From NCBI GenBank assembly GCA_026874595.1, contig CM049306.1, positions 16,945,019 through 17,009,018 on the forward strand: 64,000 nt of DNA, read 5' to 3'. Made by a program: the position numbers and the translations under genes. The notes under the pieces are model-generated. The model was not told the DNA's origin and did no database searches. It saw only the letters and a program-made list of their open reading frames with translations. Shown here piece after piece: positions 36,567 through 47,640 of the stretch (position 1 is its first letter; every line of letters starts with the position of its first letter). This stretch comes from Sipunculus nudus. Taxonomy: Eukaryota > Annelida > Sipuncula > Golfingiida > Sipunculidae.

Positions 36567-37759
36567 TTTTTACAAATTTTTATCTCTATTTTTGAGACCT
36601 TTAAAGATATGAACATCTGTTAACAGGGCACAAATCATAACAACTGGACCTAGAATCTTCATTCTTGACACAAAGGGAGACAGATCCATGAAAAGTCTCC
36701 ATGGAAACCTGAAATTAGGTCTCTGTTACCCATATCCTTTGAGCTGTATGGCTCCAAAATACCCCCCAGAATAATGAAAAATTTGATACAAAAACTGCAG
36801 TATCTCAATAACTACAACACTGATGGTCAGGATTTTTGGCATACATATTGATCAAGAGGTGTTCCATCAGTTTCTGCAGACTGGGTGTGCCACCTCTATT
36901 TTTTTCAATTTTTTACGATTTTTTTCTCTATTATTGAGACCTTTAGTTATCTGTCAACAGAGTACAAATCGTAACAACTGGACCTAGAATCTTCATTCTT
37001 GTCATGCAAGGAGGCCCATGAAAAGTGTCTGTGGAAACCTGAAATTAGGTCTCTGTCACCCATATCCTTCAAGCTATAGGACTCCAAAGTATCCCTCAGA
37101 ATAATGGACAATTTGATACAAAAGCTGAAGTATCTGAACAACTAATGCAGAGATCACCATGATTCTTTGCATGGATATTGATTATGGAGTGTTTCATCAG
37201 TTTCAGCAGACTGGTGGTGCCATCTGTATTTTATTCAATTTTTCGAATTTTTTTCTCTATTTTTGAGACCTTAAAGGATGCTGTCATCTGTAACGTGGCA
37301 AAAACTGTAACAACTGGACCTAGAATCTTCATTCTTGTCATGCAAGGAGGCCCATGAAAAGTGTCTGTGGAAACCTGAAATTAGGTATCTGTTACCCATA
37401 TCCTTCAAGCTATAGGACTTCAAAGTATCCCTCAGAATAATGAAAAATTTGATACAAAAGTATCTTAACAACTAATGCAGAGATCACCATGATTCTTTGC
37501 ATGGATATTGACCATAAAGTGTTTTTATTAGTTTCTGCAGACTGGTGGAGCCACCTGTATTTTTTTAAAGTTTACACATTTTTTCTCTATTTTTGAGATA
37601 TATAAATAGTCACAATCTTGGCCTGTTTGTTAATGTTTGATGCTTCAGTTAAATGGGTATATACTACCATTCAGATGATAAAATTTCCTTTTGTGAATCT
37701 CTTCCCAGTCAGCTGAGCATCATGACCCATGGGTCACTTGTTTCCAATTTGTACACATT

Positions 37760-39275
37760 TTTATGCCCCCGCCACAAAGTGGCCGGGGCATATAGTTTTA
37801 CCCATGTCCGTCATTCCGTCATTCCGAAATCAAACAGTTGTACAGACTTTTTTTCGCAATGCCTGCAGATATTGGCCTGATTTTTTTGTGTTGGGGCAGA
37901 TAATGACCAGTTACAGATGGAGTTCGCGTTTCGTCCCGGTTGACCTACTTTTGACCGTTTTACGGCTCCTAAACTTAGAAAATTTCATGAAAAATAGAAA
38001 TTTTCATGACAAATACACATGTACGGACTTTATTTCGCAATGCCTGCAGATATTGGCTTGATTTTTGGTGTGTGGGCAGATAATGACCAGTTACAGATTG
38101 AGTTCGCGTTTTGTCCCGGTTGACCTACTTTTGACCGTTTTACGGCTCCTAAACTTAGAAAAATTCATGAAAAATAGAAATTTTCATGACAAATACACAT
38201 GTACAGCCATTTTTAGCCCTCAGCTCATAGGCTGATGGGCTATTGTTGTCACCCAAGCTGTCCGTCTGTCCATCTGTCTGTCTGGTGTCTGTCCGTCTGT
38301 CTGTCCGTTCCGCGTCTGTTAACTTTTACCTTGTGAGCGGGATATCTCTAAAAGGATTCACTGTTGGAATTTTATTTCATCAATGAAGATGTATATCGAT
38401 AAAATCTCGGTCAAGTTCGAAGATGGGTGACCTTGACCCATTTTTCTACATTTTAGAGCTGATTATAGAAAAACACTCAGAAGTTTATATCTCAGGAACC
38501 ATTGTGTGGATTTTCACAAAACTTACTATGATCATTGGGACTGATGGTCTGTATGTGCTGCACAGTTTTGGTGGCGCCACCTGCAATTTCTGATTTTTTA
38601 ATGAAATTTTATCAGATTTTTTCAATTTTGGCCTTTTGTGCAGGATATCTCCAAAGGTATTCAACACAGGAACTTCATTTCTTCAGTGCTATTGCATTAT
38701 ATTTACAAAATCTTGGTCAAGTTCAAAGATGGGTGATCTTGACCTACTTTTCAAGGTCACAGAGCTTAGTATAGAAAAAAACTTAGGAGCTTATTTCTCA
38801 GGAAGCATTTGGTGGATTGTTATGAAACATGGTATATACCTCTCCAATTTAAATTTATAAATGATTATCAACTTTTGCTAATATTCTAGTTTCGCAATAC
38901 AATGCTTACAGATACTGGCCTAATGTTTGGTCTGTGGGCGCATAATGACCACTTACAGATCGAGTTCGCGTTTCGTCCCAGTTAACCTATTTTTCACCAT
39001 ATGACAGATCCTGAACATAGAAAATTTCATGAAAGACAGAAATTTTCATGAAAAATGCACATTTAGGGACTTTTTTTCACAATGCCTGTAGATACTGGCC
39101 TGATTTTTGGTGTGTTGCTTGATAATGACCCTTTACAGATCGAGTTTGCATTTTGCCCTTGTTGACCTACTTTTGACCATACAACACTTCCTGAACTTAA
39201 AAAATTTTACAAAATTTAACAAATGTTTCTAATTTGCCCCAGGCGGGGGCATTCGTGTCGTTCTGACACATCTAG
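37760..39275 (+). mobile_element. Family E HINE-like element with a nested family F
   Basis: Starts TTTATGCCCCCGCCAC; TGCCCC and GTGGC with GCCAC and GGGGCA form the 5' hairpin. The 3' end has GGCGGGGGCAT (exact inverse of ATGCCCCCGCC), then hairpin arms GTGTC and GACAC, then CTAG followed by T. Modules of about 190 bp repeat TTTCGCAATGCCTGCAGAT and CAGTTACAGAT. This GCCCC-hairpin head is a type common in marine invertebrate genomes. Confidence 0.75.
38210..38889 (+). mobile_element. Family F element inside family E
   Basis: Starts TTTTTAGCCCTCAGC; AGCCC..CAGC pairs with GCTG..GGGCT to form the head hairpin. It is followed by TCCGTCTGTCCATCTGTC and modules with GGATATCTC, GGTGGCGCCACCTGC at 38570 and TTGGTCAAGTTC. 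It ends ATTCTAG before TTTCGCAATAC of family E. The flanking A on the left and T on the right fit Helitron insertion. A 3' hairpin is not obvious. Confidence 0.65.
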
Positions 39276-39475
39276 TTTTCTCTGTTTTTGAGATCTTCAT
39301 AGAAGTGGTCATCTGTTTACAGGGTACAAATCGTAATGGTTAGTCCTAGAACCTTCTAACCTTTCATCCAGGGAAGTTTCATGAAAAATCTTCTTGGAAA
39401 CCTGAAATTAAGTCTCCGTTACCCAAATCATCCAAGCTTGGGGCTCATAAATACTCCCAGAATAATTGTATCCGC

Positions 39476-40645
39476 CAAAACAGAGTTTTGCGGATACTAT
39501 GTTTTCAGCCCACCGCCGCCACCGCTGCCCCGTAGGTGTCTGGAGAACTCCGTAACCGCTGGGCGGAATTTTACGAAACCCGGGATTATGTTCGGGTCAC
39601 ATGTGAACTGCTGCGCCCCGATTTTGTTTTGACCTCTTACCTTTCCTCTGCGCTCTGCGTCAGTTTGTGCGTCTGTTTCCACACATAAACCCACATATCT
39701 CGGGAACTGTTTGACGGATCAGGAAAATTTTTTTGCACAAATGTAGCCCTTGGAGAGCTTTATAACATACACAAAAAATGGTGGCGCCACCTGCAACCAT
39801 GTTTGCACAGTGTCCATCTGTTTGTCTGCCTTGGGTTTAAATCACTCATATCTCTGCAGTGATTTGACTAATTCACCTGAAATTCGGCATGCGTATACAT
39901 CCTGGATAGCTTTTCTGATTTTATGACAAGTGGCCCCACCTACATTCACGTTTACGCTGCAGGCATCCAAGCTCATATCTCGGGAACCGTTTGACCGATT
40001 GGGCCAAAATTTTGCATGTGTATAGATCTCACATAGCTCTTTTATCATACGCAAAACTGGTGGTGCCACCTGCAGCCATTTTTGCACAGCTCCCGTCTGT
40101 TTGTCTGCCATGGGATAAAATCACTCATATCTCGGCAGTGGTTTGACATATCTGCCTAAAATTTTGCAGGTTTATACATCCCCGACAGCTCTCTTGATTT
40201 TATGACAGGTGGCGCCACCTGCATTCTAGTTTATGCAGCAGACATCCAAGCTCATATCTTGGGAACCGTTTGACTGATTGGGCAAAAGTTTTGCATGTGT
40301 ATAGTTCTCACATAGCTCTTTATCATACGCAAAACTGGTGGTGCCACCTTCAACCATTTTTGCACAGCGTCCATCTGTTTGTCTGCCACGGGCTAAAATC
40401 ACTCATAAACATGTAGTGGTTTGACTTATCTGCCTCAAATTTTGCATATGTATACAACTTGGACGGCTTTCTGGATTTTGTGGTAGGTGGCGCAACCTAC
40501 ATACACCATTTGGCTGCAGACATCCATGCTAATATGCAACACTTCACTCTATTTCCCCTTGCCACTCAATCCATGCCTCACTTCACCCGTTCCACTCAGA
40601 TTTAGGAGGATACACATAGTCGCTTGTCGACTACCCGTATTCTAG
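39476..40645 (+). mobile_element. Family B HINE-like element, copy 3
   Basis: TTGTATCCGCCAAAA head, GCGGATAC partner, modules with GGTGGCGCCACC at about 39781 and 40208, hairpin arms GTAGTCG and CGACTAC and a CTAG end before T. The inverted head copy is damaged (TTAGGAGGATAC). Host A-II sequence stops at CCCAGAATAA and resumes TTATAATTTGATAG, so the insertion lies between A and T. Confidence 0.8.
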
Positions 40646-41098
40646 TTATAATTTGATAGAAATGCTCCACTATCTGAATAAATAATGCATTGATTCCCAT
40701 GATTTTTTGCGTGCTAATTGATCATGGAGTGTTTCATGAGTTCCTGCAGGCTTGTGGTGCCACATGTATGTATTCTAATTTTTTAAGCATTTTTTAGCTC
40801 AGCTGACTATAAGTCATCTGAGATATAGTCGTGGTCCATTGTCCATTGTCCGTCTGTCCGTAGATGTGGCACGTTTTGAAACCGTAAGACCTAGGAATCC
40901 AAAATTTGGCATAATGTTAGATGTCCCAAAGATCTCCTACCAAGCCGAAAACTGGGTTTTTGCTACTTCGTTTCTTTGAGAAAGTAAGGGAAAACCTCAA
41001 TTTTTTATTAAAAACCTATTTTCACACTCCAGGACTGCCTATTATCAAAACCACTCATCTGTTTTTCCCCATATTTACCATAAATATTCCTCTATATA

Positions 41099-41275
41099 CA
41101 GTGGAACCCCACAATTAAGACCACCTTGGGGACTGACCAAAGTGGTCATAATTTGGGGTTGGTCCTATTTGTGAGACTCTTTATTACCTGAATCATATAT
41201 TTGGGACCAAGAAAAGTGGTCGTATTTGTGGGGGTGGTCGCAATTGCAGGGTGGTCGCAAGGCGAGGTTCCACTG
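41099..41275. mobile_element. 177-bp TA-flanked MITE (mariner/Tc-like ends)
   Basis: CAGTGGAACCCCAC at the left mirrors the right end, whose complement is CAGTGGAACCTCGCC. TA flanks both sides (41097-41098, 41276-41277). Family A-I copies elsewhere read through this point without the insert. Ends like this are widespread among Tc/mariner-type MITEs. Confidence 0.8.
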
Positions 41276-41970
41276 TATTTCCTAAAAACATGCCAGAAAT
41301 AAGGTCTGTATTATATAATTTAAAAAAGTTATGGGCTCAAACATAATGCATTTTGTAAAAAATCAGGAAAGATATTTGATCACTTAACACAAAACATTTT
41401 AAGGCTAAAAATTTTTTTTTCCAGTAATATAACTTTAATTAATCAATATTTAATTGTATACCCAAAATTAGATCAAATCTTTTAAATTTTTTAAAATATT
41501 AGCAAAAATAAAAAATTGGTACCTTAAATTTTGCCCAACTTTGACCATGCCACGTTTTTTTCCTGTAACTGCTGTTGATTTAATTTTCACAGCATGTGCA
41601 CATAAGGATTTAATCTGTTAAAATCTGAAATTTGAAAATAAAAGCTGCAAAATTAGGCTAGTAATTGAATTTATTTTAAGGCTCTTGTTGTATTCCCTTA
41701 GCAGTCCACTTTGGTGACTGTAGGTCATTCAGTGCAGCTCTCTCCACTGAGTTGAGCTTAATCAGGCTGTCCGCAGTTAATACCATACCATAGGGAGCCT
41801 TTTTCTCAGGCAACCCCAGCTCCCCCCCCCCCCCACCCCCACACCACCCCCATTCTGTTGACAGACCTGTACTATGAACTAGATGAATCTTAAAATTAAC
41901 ATTTTTTTCAGCAACGAGCAGTAAAAACGAAGACCCCTCCCCCCACCCACCCCTTTAATACACAGGACTA

Positions 41971-42308
41971 AGGCCAAAAAAAATTAAAGGTATGGTTCTC
42001 AGGCACCTCCCGCATCAATTTTAAACCCCCGCATCAAAAATTTTTATTTTGATTTTCAATAAAAACTTTCCAATTTTGAGCTGCTGTCGATCCGACATTT
42101 CTTTCAAGAAGGTAAAACCATACAATTTCCTTTGTTTTGTTGTGCTTTTACTTATTTAGCAAAATAAAACTGTTATTTTCATGCTTTTCCCTTATCATTT
42201 GACATTTTTATCGAAACATACAAAAAAATTTAAAATAAAAAAAGCGCCCGCCCGCATTGATTTCTGAAAAAAAAGTGACTGAGAACCATACCTTTTTTTA
42301 TTTTGGCC
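41971..42308. mobile_element. 338-bp TA-flanked MITE with about 40-bp inverted repeats
   Basis: Left AGGCCAAAAAAAATTAAAGG and right (complement AGGCCAAAATAAAAAAAGG) both lead into GTATGGTTCTCAG. TA flanks both ends. The paralogous A-I copy at 19012-21180 has the uninterrupted site CACAGGACTAATA at 20537-20549, which shows the empty target with a single TA. Confidence 0.85.
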
Positions 42309-42901
42309 TAATAAACAAGATGCATCATATAATTTTAATGTTAAAAAAATTCTTTTTGATGAGACTTGGACAATTTTGATTGTTTTAAAGAAAAAAAATT
42401 CAGGAATGTAATCCTAATATTCAAATGTGATAAAATATTAGGATCTTATGTAAGTGCTAACTGACAAGATTTAAGAAGATATAAATACTTTGTAGCATTT
42501 CATTCATATCTCTTAAAGTTGGCAGGGCCTAGGTGTGAATAACACTGTTAACTTAGTATTAAAATTAGGAATATTGGTTAAACTTTGTTGGATTAATTTT
42601 TAACTCATATGGCCATATATTTAACTTTTGAAAACTTAATTACCTTCACACATTATTTGTTTATGAAATGTTACTTTTATATAAAACTTACCGTAGGCCT
42701 ATTTGTTCCCTTGGTGCATCACTAAATGGTTTAGCTCATGTCCATTATTCTATAATTTACAGAATTTCATTTTAGCAGGGCCATTTTCTCATAGCTTTTC
42801 TAATGATAATAAACATGAAAAACCAAAAGAAATAAAAATATTTTGCAGTTACTAATATTTTCCAAAAATGCAGCTGAGCGATGTGACCCATGGGTCCCTT
42901 G

Positions 42902-43730
42902 TTCAGTTCAATTTTAAAGATAAAAAAATAAATCATATTATTCATTACTAATCATTAGGGATCATATGAAGGAAATTAATTATAGGCAAAGATGCAGTTG
43001 ATAATATTAATGTAGATTCCTACTGTGTCTAGTGTGTAGATTGATGTGAAAGTAATCCAAAGTGAACATATTACATTTATTTTTTTTAATATAAATAAAA
43101 GCCATAAACCAGGTACTTATGATCATTATTTAAATTTGTGAATTTTGTATATTCTGGATTCTCAACATTGTTTGGCTAAAACTGAATAAATACCAGACAT
43201 GGTGCGAATACTTTGCAAATGTATTTGAATACGAATATGAATAAATGTACTTCATTATAAAATTTCTTGCATAAGAATGGGAATTCAGGTAAAAATGAAA
43301 GTATTTGAATACATTCCAATGCATTCATGAATATATTCTATAATATTATTTTAATAATCATTTCAGTTATAATTTATTAAATAAAACCATATGATTCTCT
43401 TATTATTTTTAATAAAAGTTATATTTTGCACAATATTTGTTATTAAATTTTAATAAATAGTTATACTCTTATATTATTTGTGCTGCTTATAAGTTATATG
43501 ACCAGGTCAAAATCTGTGTGACAATAGCACTCCATTTGTTAATAAAATAAATGAAATCAATCCTCTTCCCTGTCTCCAAAGATACTATCAAATTCATACA
43601 TAAGCTAAACACCAACAACTCATAATACAGCTTATATTTATTACCACACAAAACCAGCATGAGCCTCATTTCCAAATCATATTTTTTCATCATATATAAC
43701 AGCTGAGTGCTGTGACCCATGGGTCCCTTG
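42902..43730 (+). mobile_element. Family A-I 3' fragment
   Basis: Starts abruptly at CAGTTCAATTTTAAAG, the same block found at 54976 within another A-I element, and ends at CAGCTGAGTGCTGTGACC with CCTTG. It lies directly after the complete A-I copy. A recombination or nested insertion with loss of the left part could explain it. Confidence 0.7.
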
Positions 43731-44139
43731 TTTCTATTTTGAGATCTTTAAATAAAGCAGTCTGGCTGTTAAAAGGGCACAAACTGTAACCATTAGACCT
43801 AGAATCTACTATCTGTACATCCAGGGTGATCTTAGGCAAATCTCCTTGGAAACCTGAAATAAAGTCACTGTGACCTGTATTCTGCAAGCTGTGTGAAACA
43901 ATATGATTTTAACACTATTAGTCAGATGGGCACAAATGGTAGCAGTGAGATGTAGAATAAGGTCACTGTAACATGTATCTAAGGACTGTTGACAAAAGGA
44001 TTTTTCCTGGAGTCATGTTACCCATTGTTTAAGGGGCCTTGGATTCAGGTGAGTGTCATGACCCATGGGCCACTTGTTTTAGAATGACATGTCTTTAGGT
44101 GGAATTTGCAGTCAACAAGCTAATATGTTTTGTTAACAG

Positions 44140-44245
44140 AGACACATGATAAAGGTGGCCCGGTTCCTGTACATGAAGTGTCTGACTCCTCTCTCAGCAG
44201 CATCGCTTCCTTAGTGTCGGAGCCAGATGCCACGGCAGTCACAAG
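44140..44245 (+). CDS. HAUS8: HAUS8 exon 7
   Basis: The acceptor is TATGTTTTGTTAACAG and the donor ACAAG|GTGAGT, a strong consensus. The exon has 106 bases, phase 1 in, phase 2 out, encoding THDKGGPVPVHEVSDSSLSS, IASLVSEPDATAVT and a split codon. It is a Ser-rich disordered segment. Its last 11 bases and donor are the first unit of the 44-bp minisatellite that follows. Confidence 0.78.
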
Positions 44246-45932
44246 GTGAGTCATCAGTGTATAGTCATGACTAACACAGCAGTCACCAGGTCATTTGTCA
44301 GTATACAATCATGACTCACACAGCAGTCATCAGGTCGGTCATCAGTATAGTCATGACTCACAGAGCACCACTCATCAGGTCAGTCATCAGTGTACAGTCA
44401 TAACTCACACAGCAGCCACCAGGTCAGTGGTCAGTGTACAGTCATGACTCACACCACAGTCAACAGGTCAGTGGTCAGTATACAATCATAACTCACACAG
44501 CAGCCACCAGGTCAGTGGTCAGTGTACAGTCATGACTCACACCACAGTCAACAGGTCAGTGGTCAGTGTACAGTCATAACTCACACAGCAGCCACCAGGT
44601 CAGTGGTCAGTGTACAGTCATGACTCACACCACAGTCAACAGGTCAGTGGTCAGTGTACAGTCATAACTCACACAGCAGTCATCAGGTCAGTCGTCAGTG
44701 TACAGACATGACTCACATACCAGTCACCAGGTCAGTGGTCAGTGTACAGTCATGACTCACACAGCAGCCACCAGGTCAGTCATCAGTGTACAGTCATGAC
44801 TCACATAGCAGTCACCAGGTCAGTGGTCAGTGTACAGTCATGACTCACACCACAGTCAACAGGTCAGTGGTCAGTGTACAGTCATAACTCACACAGCAGC
44901 CACCAGGTCAATGGTCAGTGTACAGTCATGACTCACACAGCAGCCACCAGGTCAGTCATCAGTATACAGTCATGACTTACTAAGCAGTCATCAGGTCAGT
45001 GGTCAGTGTACAGTCATGACTCACACCACAGTCAACAGGTCAGTCGTCAGTGTACAGTCATAACTCACACAGCAGTCATCAGGTCAGTCGTCAGTGTACA
45101 GTCATGACTGACATAGCAGTCACCAGGTCAGTGGTCAGTGTACGGTCATGACTCACATAGCAGTCACCAGGTCAGTGGTCAGTGTACAGTCATAACGCAC
45201 ACAGCAGCCACCAGGTCAGTGGTCAGTGTACAGTCATGACTCACATAGCAGTCACCATGTCAGTGGTCAGTGTACAGTCATGACTCACATAGCGGTCACC
45301 AGGTCAGTGGTCAATGTACAGTCATAACTCACACAGCAGCCACCAGGTCAGTGGTCAATGTACAGTCATTACTCACACCACAGTCAACAGATCAGTGGTC
45401 AGTGTACAGTCATAACTCACACAGCAGTCATCAGGTCAGTCATCAGTGTACAGTCATAACTCACACAGCAGCCACCAGGTCAGTTGTCAGTGTACAGTCA
45501 TGACTCATACAGCAGTAACCAGGTCAGTTGTCAGTGTACAGTCATGACTCTCATAGCAGTCGCCAAGTCAGTGGTCAGTGTACAGTCATGACTCACACCA
45601 CAGTCAACAGGTCAGTGATCAGTGTACAGTCCTTACTCGCACAGCAGTCATCAGGTCAGTCATCAGTGTACAGTCATAACTCACACAGCAGCCACCAGGT
45701 CAGTTGTCAGTGTACAGTCATGACTCACACAGCAGTCACCAGGTCAGTGGTCAGTGTACAGTCATGACTCACACCACAGTCAACAGGTCAGTTGTCAGTG
45801 TACAGTCATGATTCGCATAGCAGTCGCCAGGTCAGTCGTCAGTATAGTCATGACTCACATCACAGTCAACAGGTCAGTTGTCAGTGTACAGTCATGACTC
45901 GCGTAGCAGTCGTCAGGTCTGTCGTCAGTATA
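44235..45932 (+). repeat. 44-bp minisatellite starting inside exon 7, block 1
   Basis: About 38 units of 44 bp, consensus pieces GTCAGTGTACAGTCATGACT, CACACAGCAGTCACCAG and GTCAGTG. The first unit is the exon 7 border itself (GCAGTCACAAG then GTGAGTCATCAGTGTATAG). In later units the donor becomes CACCAG|GTCAGT. Unit variants such as ACCACAGTCAACAG alternate, giving a higher-order pattern of two units in places. Units vary by point changes, with no unique spacers. Confidence 0.95.
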
Positions 45933-46612
45933 CGCTCCCGAGGCAGCTGAAATCTTGGGCTTCTAAAGAAGCAACTGATTTTCACGCTGCCAGCTTTGAC
46001 TGTTTATGATATATTTAGACACCAGATGGCGGTTCGTTGAAATAAACGTGCGTATGATGTGACAAGCAGCCAATCAGATGCCAATAAACACACTCGACAG
46101 GCATCCTGGCTCCGCCCATTGCTGCACTTCAAGCGCCGCTTGATGAGTTTCCGGTCGAATTTTAAATTGCTCACTCTGCATTCTTGCATCATCGACCGAT
46201 TCGATTATGACATTATGACTGTGTTAGCGAAGCCATGTATCTGTTGTCTGCAGAACTGAAACAAGGCAGCGAGGTGTGCACGCAGCCTTTGTTGTTACGT
46301 TTCATTGAATTACAGCTCACCAGCCGAGCATCCTATGTGCCCAAGGCCCTAAGCAAACCACGTCAGGGGCAATTCTCTTTGAGCCTGTGGCCTGTTCAGA
46401 CGGTTACGCGGGTCAATGAGCTGTCACTCAAAATGAAATAAACATGATTGGCTCCGTGTATTCCTCGCTTGGCTTTGTCTTCAAGCACAAGGTCTCATCT
46501 GATTGGACAAAATTACAGTGATCCCCTCTTGGTGTAGCAATTCAGGATACAAGGTCGATATAGGTAGTAGCCCTATAGGTTAAGCGCTGTGAAAAGAACG
46601 TATCGTCAGTAT
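45933..46612. mobile_element. 680-bp unidentified insertion in the minisatellite
   Basis: Non-repetitive, higher G+C sequence interrupts the array. TCGTCAGTATA occurs on both sides (45922-45932 and 46613-46623), which may be an 11-bp target duplication or simply the repeat register. CCAATCAGATG near 46071 is mirrored by CATCTGATTGG near 46496, and several CCAAT motifs occur. No terminal repeats or protein family are recognised. Confidence 0.55.
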
Positions 46613-47640
46613 AGTCATGACTCACACCACAGTCAACAGGTCAGTCGTCAGTGTACAGTCATGTCTCATATAGCAGTCAACAGGTCAATGGTCAGTATAC
46701 AGTCATGACTCACTAAGCAGTCACCAGGTCCATGGTCAGTGTACAGTCATGACTCACACAGCAGTCACCAGGTCCATGGTCAGAGTACAGTCATGACTCA
46801 CATAAGCAGCCACCAGGTCAGTGGTCAGTATACAGTCATACCTCATATAGCAGTCACCAGGTCAGTGGTCAGTGTACAGTCATGACTCGCACCGCAGTCA
46901 ACAGGTCAGTGGTTCATGTATAGTCATAACTCGCACAGCAGTCATCAGGTCAGTCGTCAGTGTGCAGTCATGACTCACATAGCAGTCACCAGGTCCATGG
47001 TCAGTGTACAGTCATGACTCACACAGCAGTCACCAGGTCCATGGTCAGTGTACAGTCATGACTCACATAGCAGTCACCAGGTCAGTGGTCAGTATACATT
47101 CATGACTCATATAGCAGTCACCATGTCCATGGTCAGTGTACAGTCATGACTCACACAGCAGTCACCAGGTCAGTGGTCAGTGTACAGTCATGTCTCACAT
47201 AGCAGTCACCAGGTCAGTGGTCAGTATACAGTCATACCTCATATAGCAGTCACCATGTCCATTGTCAGTGTACAGTCATGTCTCACATAGCAGTCACCAG
47301 GTCAGTGGTCAGTGTACAATTATGACTCACACAGCCAACACCAGGTCATTTGTCAGTTTACCGTCATTACTCATAAAGCATTCACCAGGTCCATTATCTG
47401 TATACAGTCATGAGGCACAAAGCAGTCACCGGGTCATTTGTCAGTTTATCATCATGACTTGCACAGCAAACACCAGGTCATTTGTCAGTATACTGTCATG
47501 ACTCACAAAGTAGTCACCAGGCCAGTTATCATTACACGGTCCTGACTCACACAGCAGTGCACAGCAGTCACCAGGTCAGTTGTCAGTATACAGTAATAAC
47601 TCACCCAGCAGTCACCAGCTCATTTTTCAGTATACAGTCA
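46613..47640 (+). repeat. 44-bp minisatellite, block 2
   Basis: About 23 further units of the same repeat in the same orientation. Units toward the right end drift, with pieces such as CAGGTCATTTGTCAGT and shortened copies near 47540, and the array fades at about 47640. Confidence 0.93.

Larger units (their letters stand above)
30579..37740 (+). mobile_element. Second family A-II element, itself split by a D and an A-I element
   Basis: Head TTTTTAGCTCAGCTGACCG at 30579, modules with GGTGGCGCCACCTGTATTTTT at 30934, insert D at 31296-33737, resumption CAAATTTTTACAATTTTT with CTATTTTTGAGACC, insert A-I at 34084-36566, further modules with GCAGACTGG and a GACCCATGGGTCACTTG end at 37724-37740. 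A poly-C tract lies at about 30800-30818. Confidence 0.75.
40791..42901 (+). mobile_element. Family A-I element, copy 3
   Basis: Head TTTTTAGCTCAGCTGACTA and CATCTGAG partner, CCGTCTGTCCG stretch, GGCACGTTTTGAAACCG block, and CAGCTGAGC, GACCCATGGGTC and CCTTG at the end. Close paralogue of the copy at 19012-21180. It carries two later insertions (41099-41275 and 41971-42308). C-rich tracts lie near 41822-41851 and 41936-41954. Confidence 0.8.
30096..44076 (+). mobile_element. Outermost family A-II element of a 14 kb nest in intron 6
   Basis: Head TTTTTAGCTCAGCTTACAG with its CATCTGAGCT partner at 30096. Pieces of the same element reappear between the inserts at 37741-37759, 39276-39475, 40646-40790 and 43731-44076, where they keep the order of blocks expected for A-II (CTGTTTTTGAGATC, GGGTACAAATCGTAA, TTGATAGAAATGCTC). 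The end GACCCATGGGCCACTTG at 44060-44076 is only 63 bases before exon 7. This is the oldest member of the nest. Confidence 0.65.

Noticed and set aside
45270-45767. Two repeat-derived frames (MYSHDSHSGHQVSG type)
   Set aside because: They are translations of the 44-bp minisatellite; such frames occur because the period carries few stops, with no start or splice evidence.
46004-46441. Frames inside the 680-bp insertion
   Set aside because: Overlapping frames on both strands with no domain; local G+C is enough to explain their length.
44235-47640. CRISPR-like array
   Set aside because: Units are contiguous 44-bp repeats with point variation and no unique spacers, in a eukaryotic intron.
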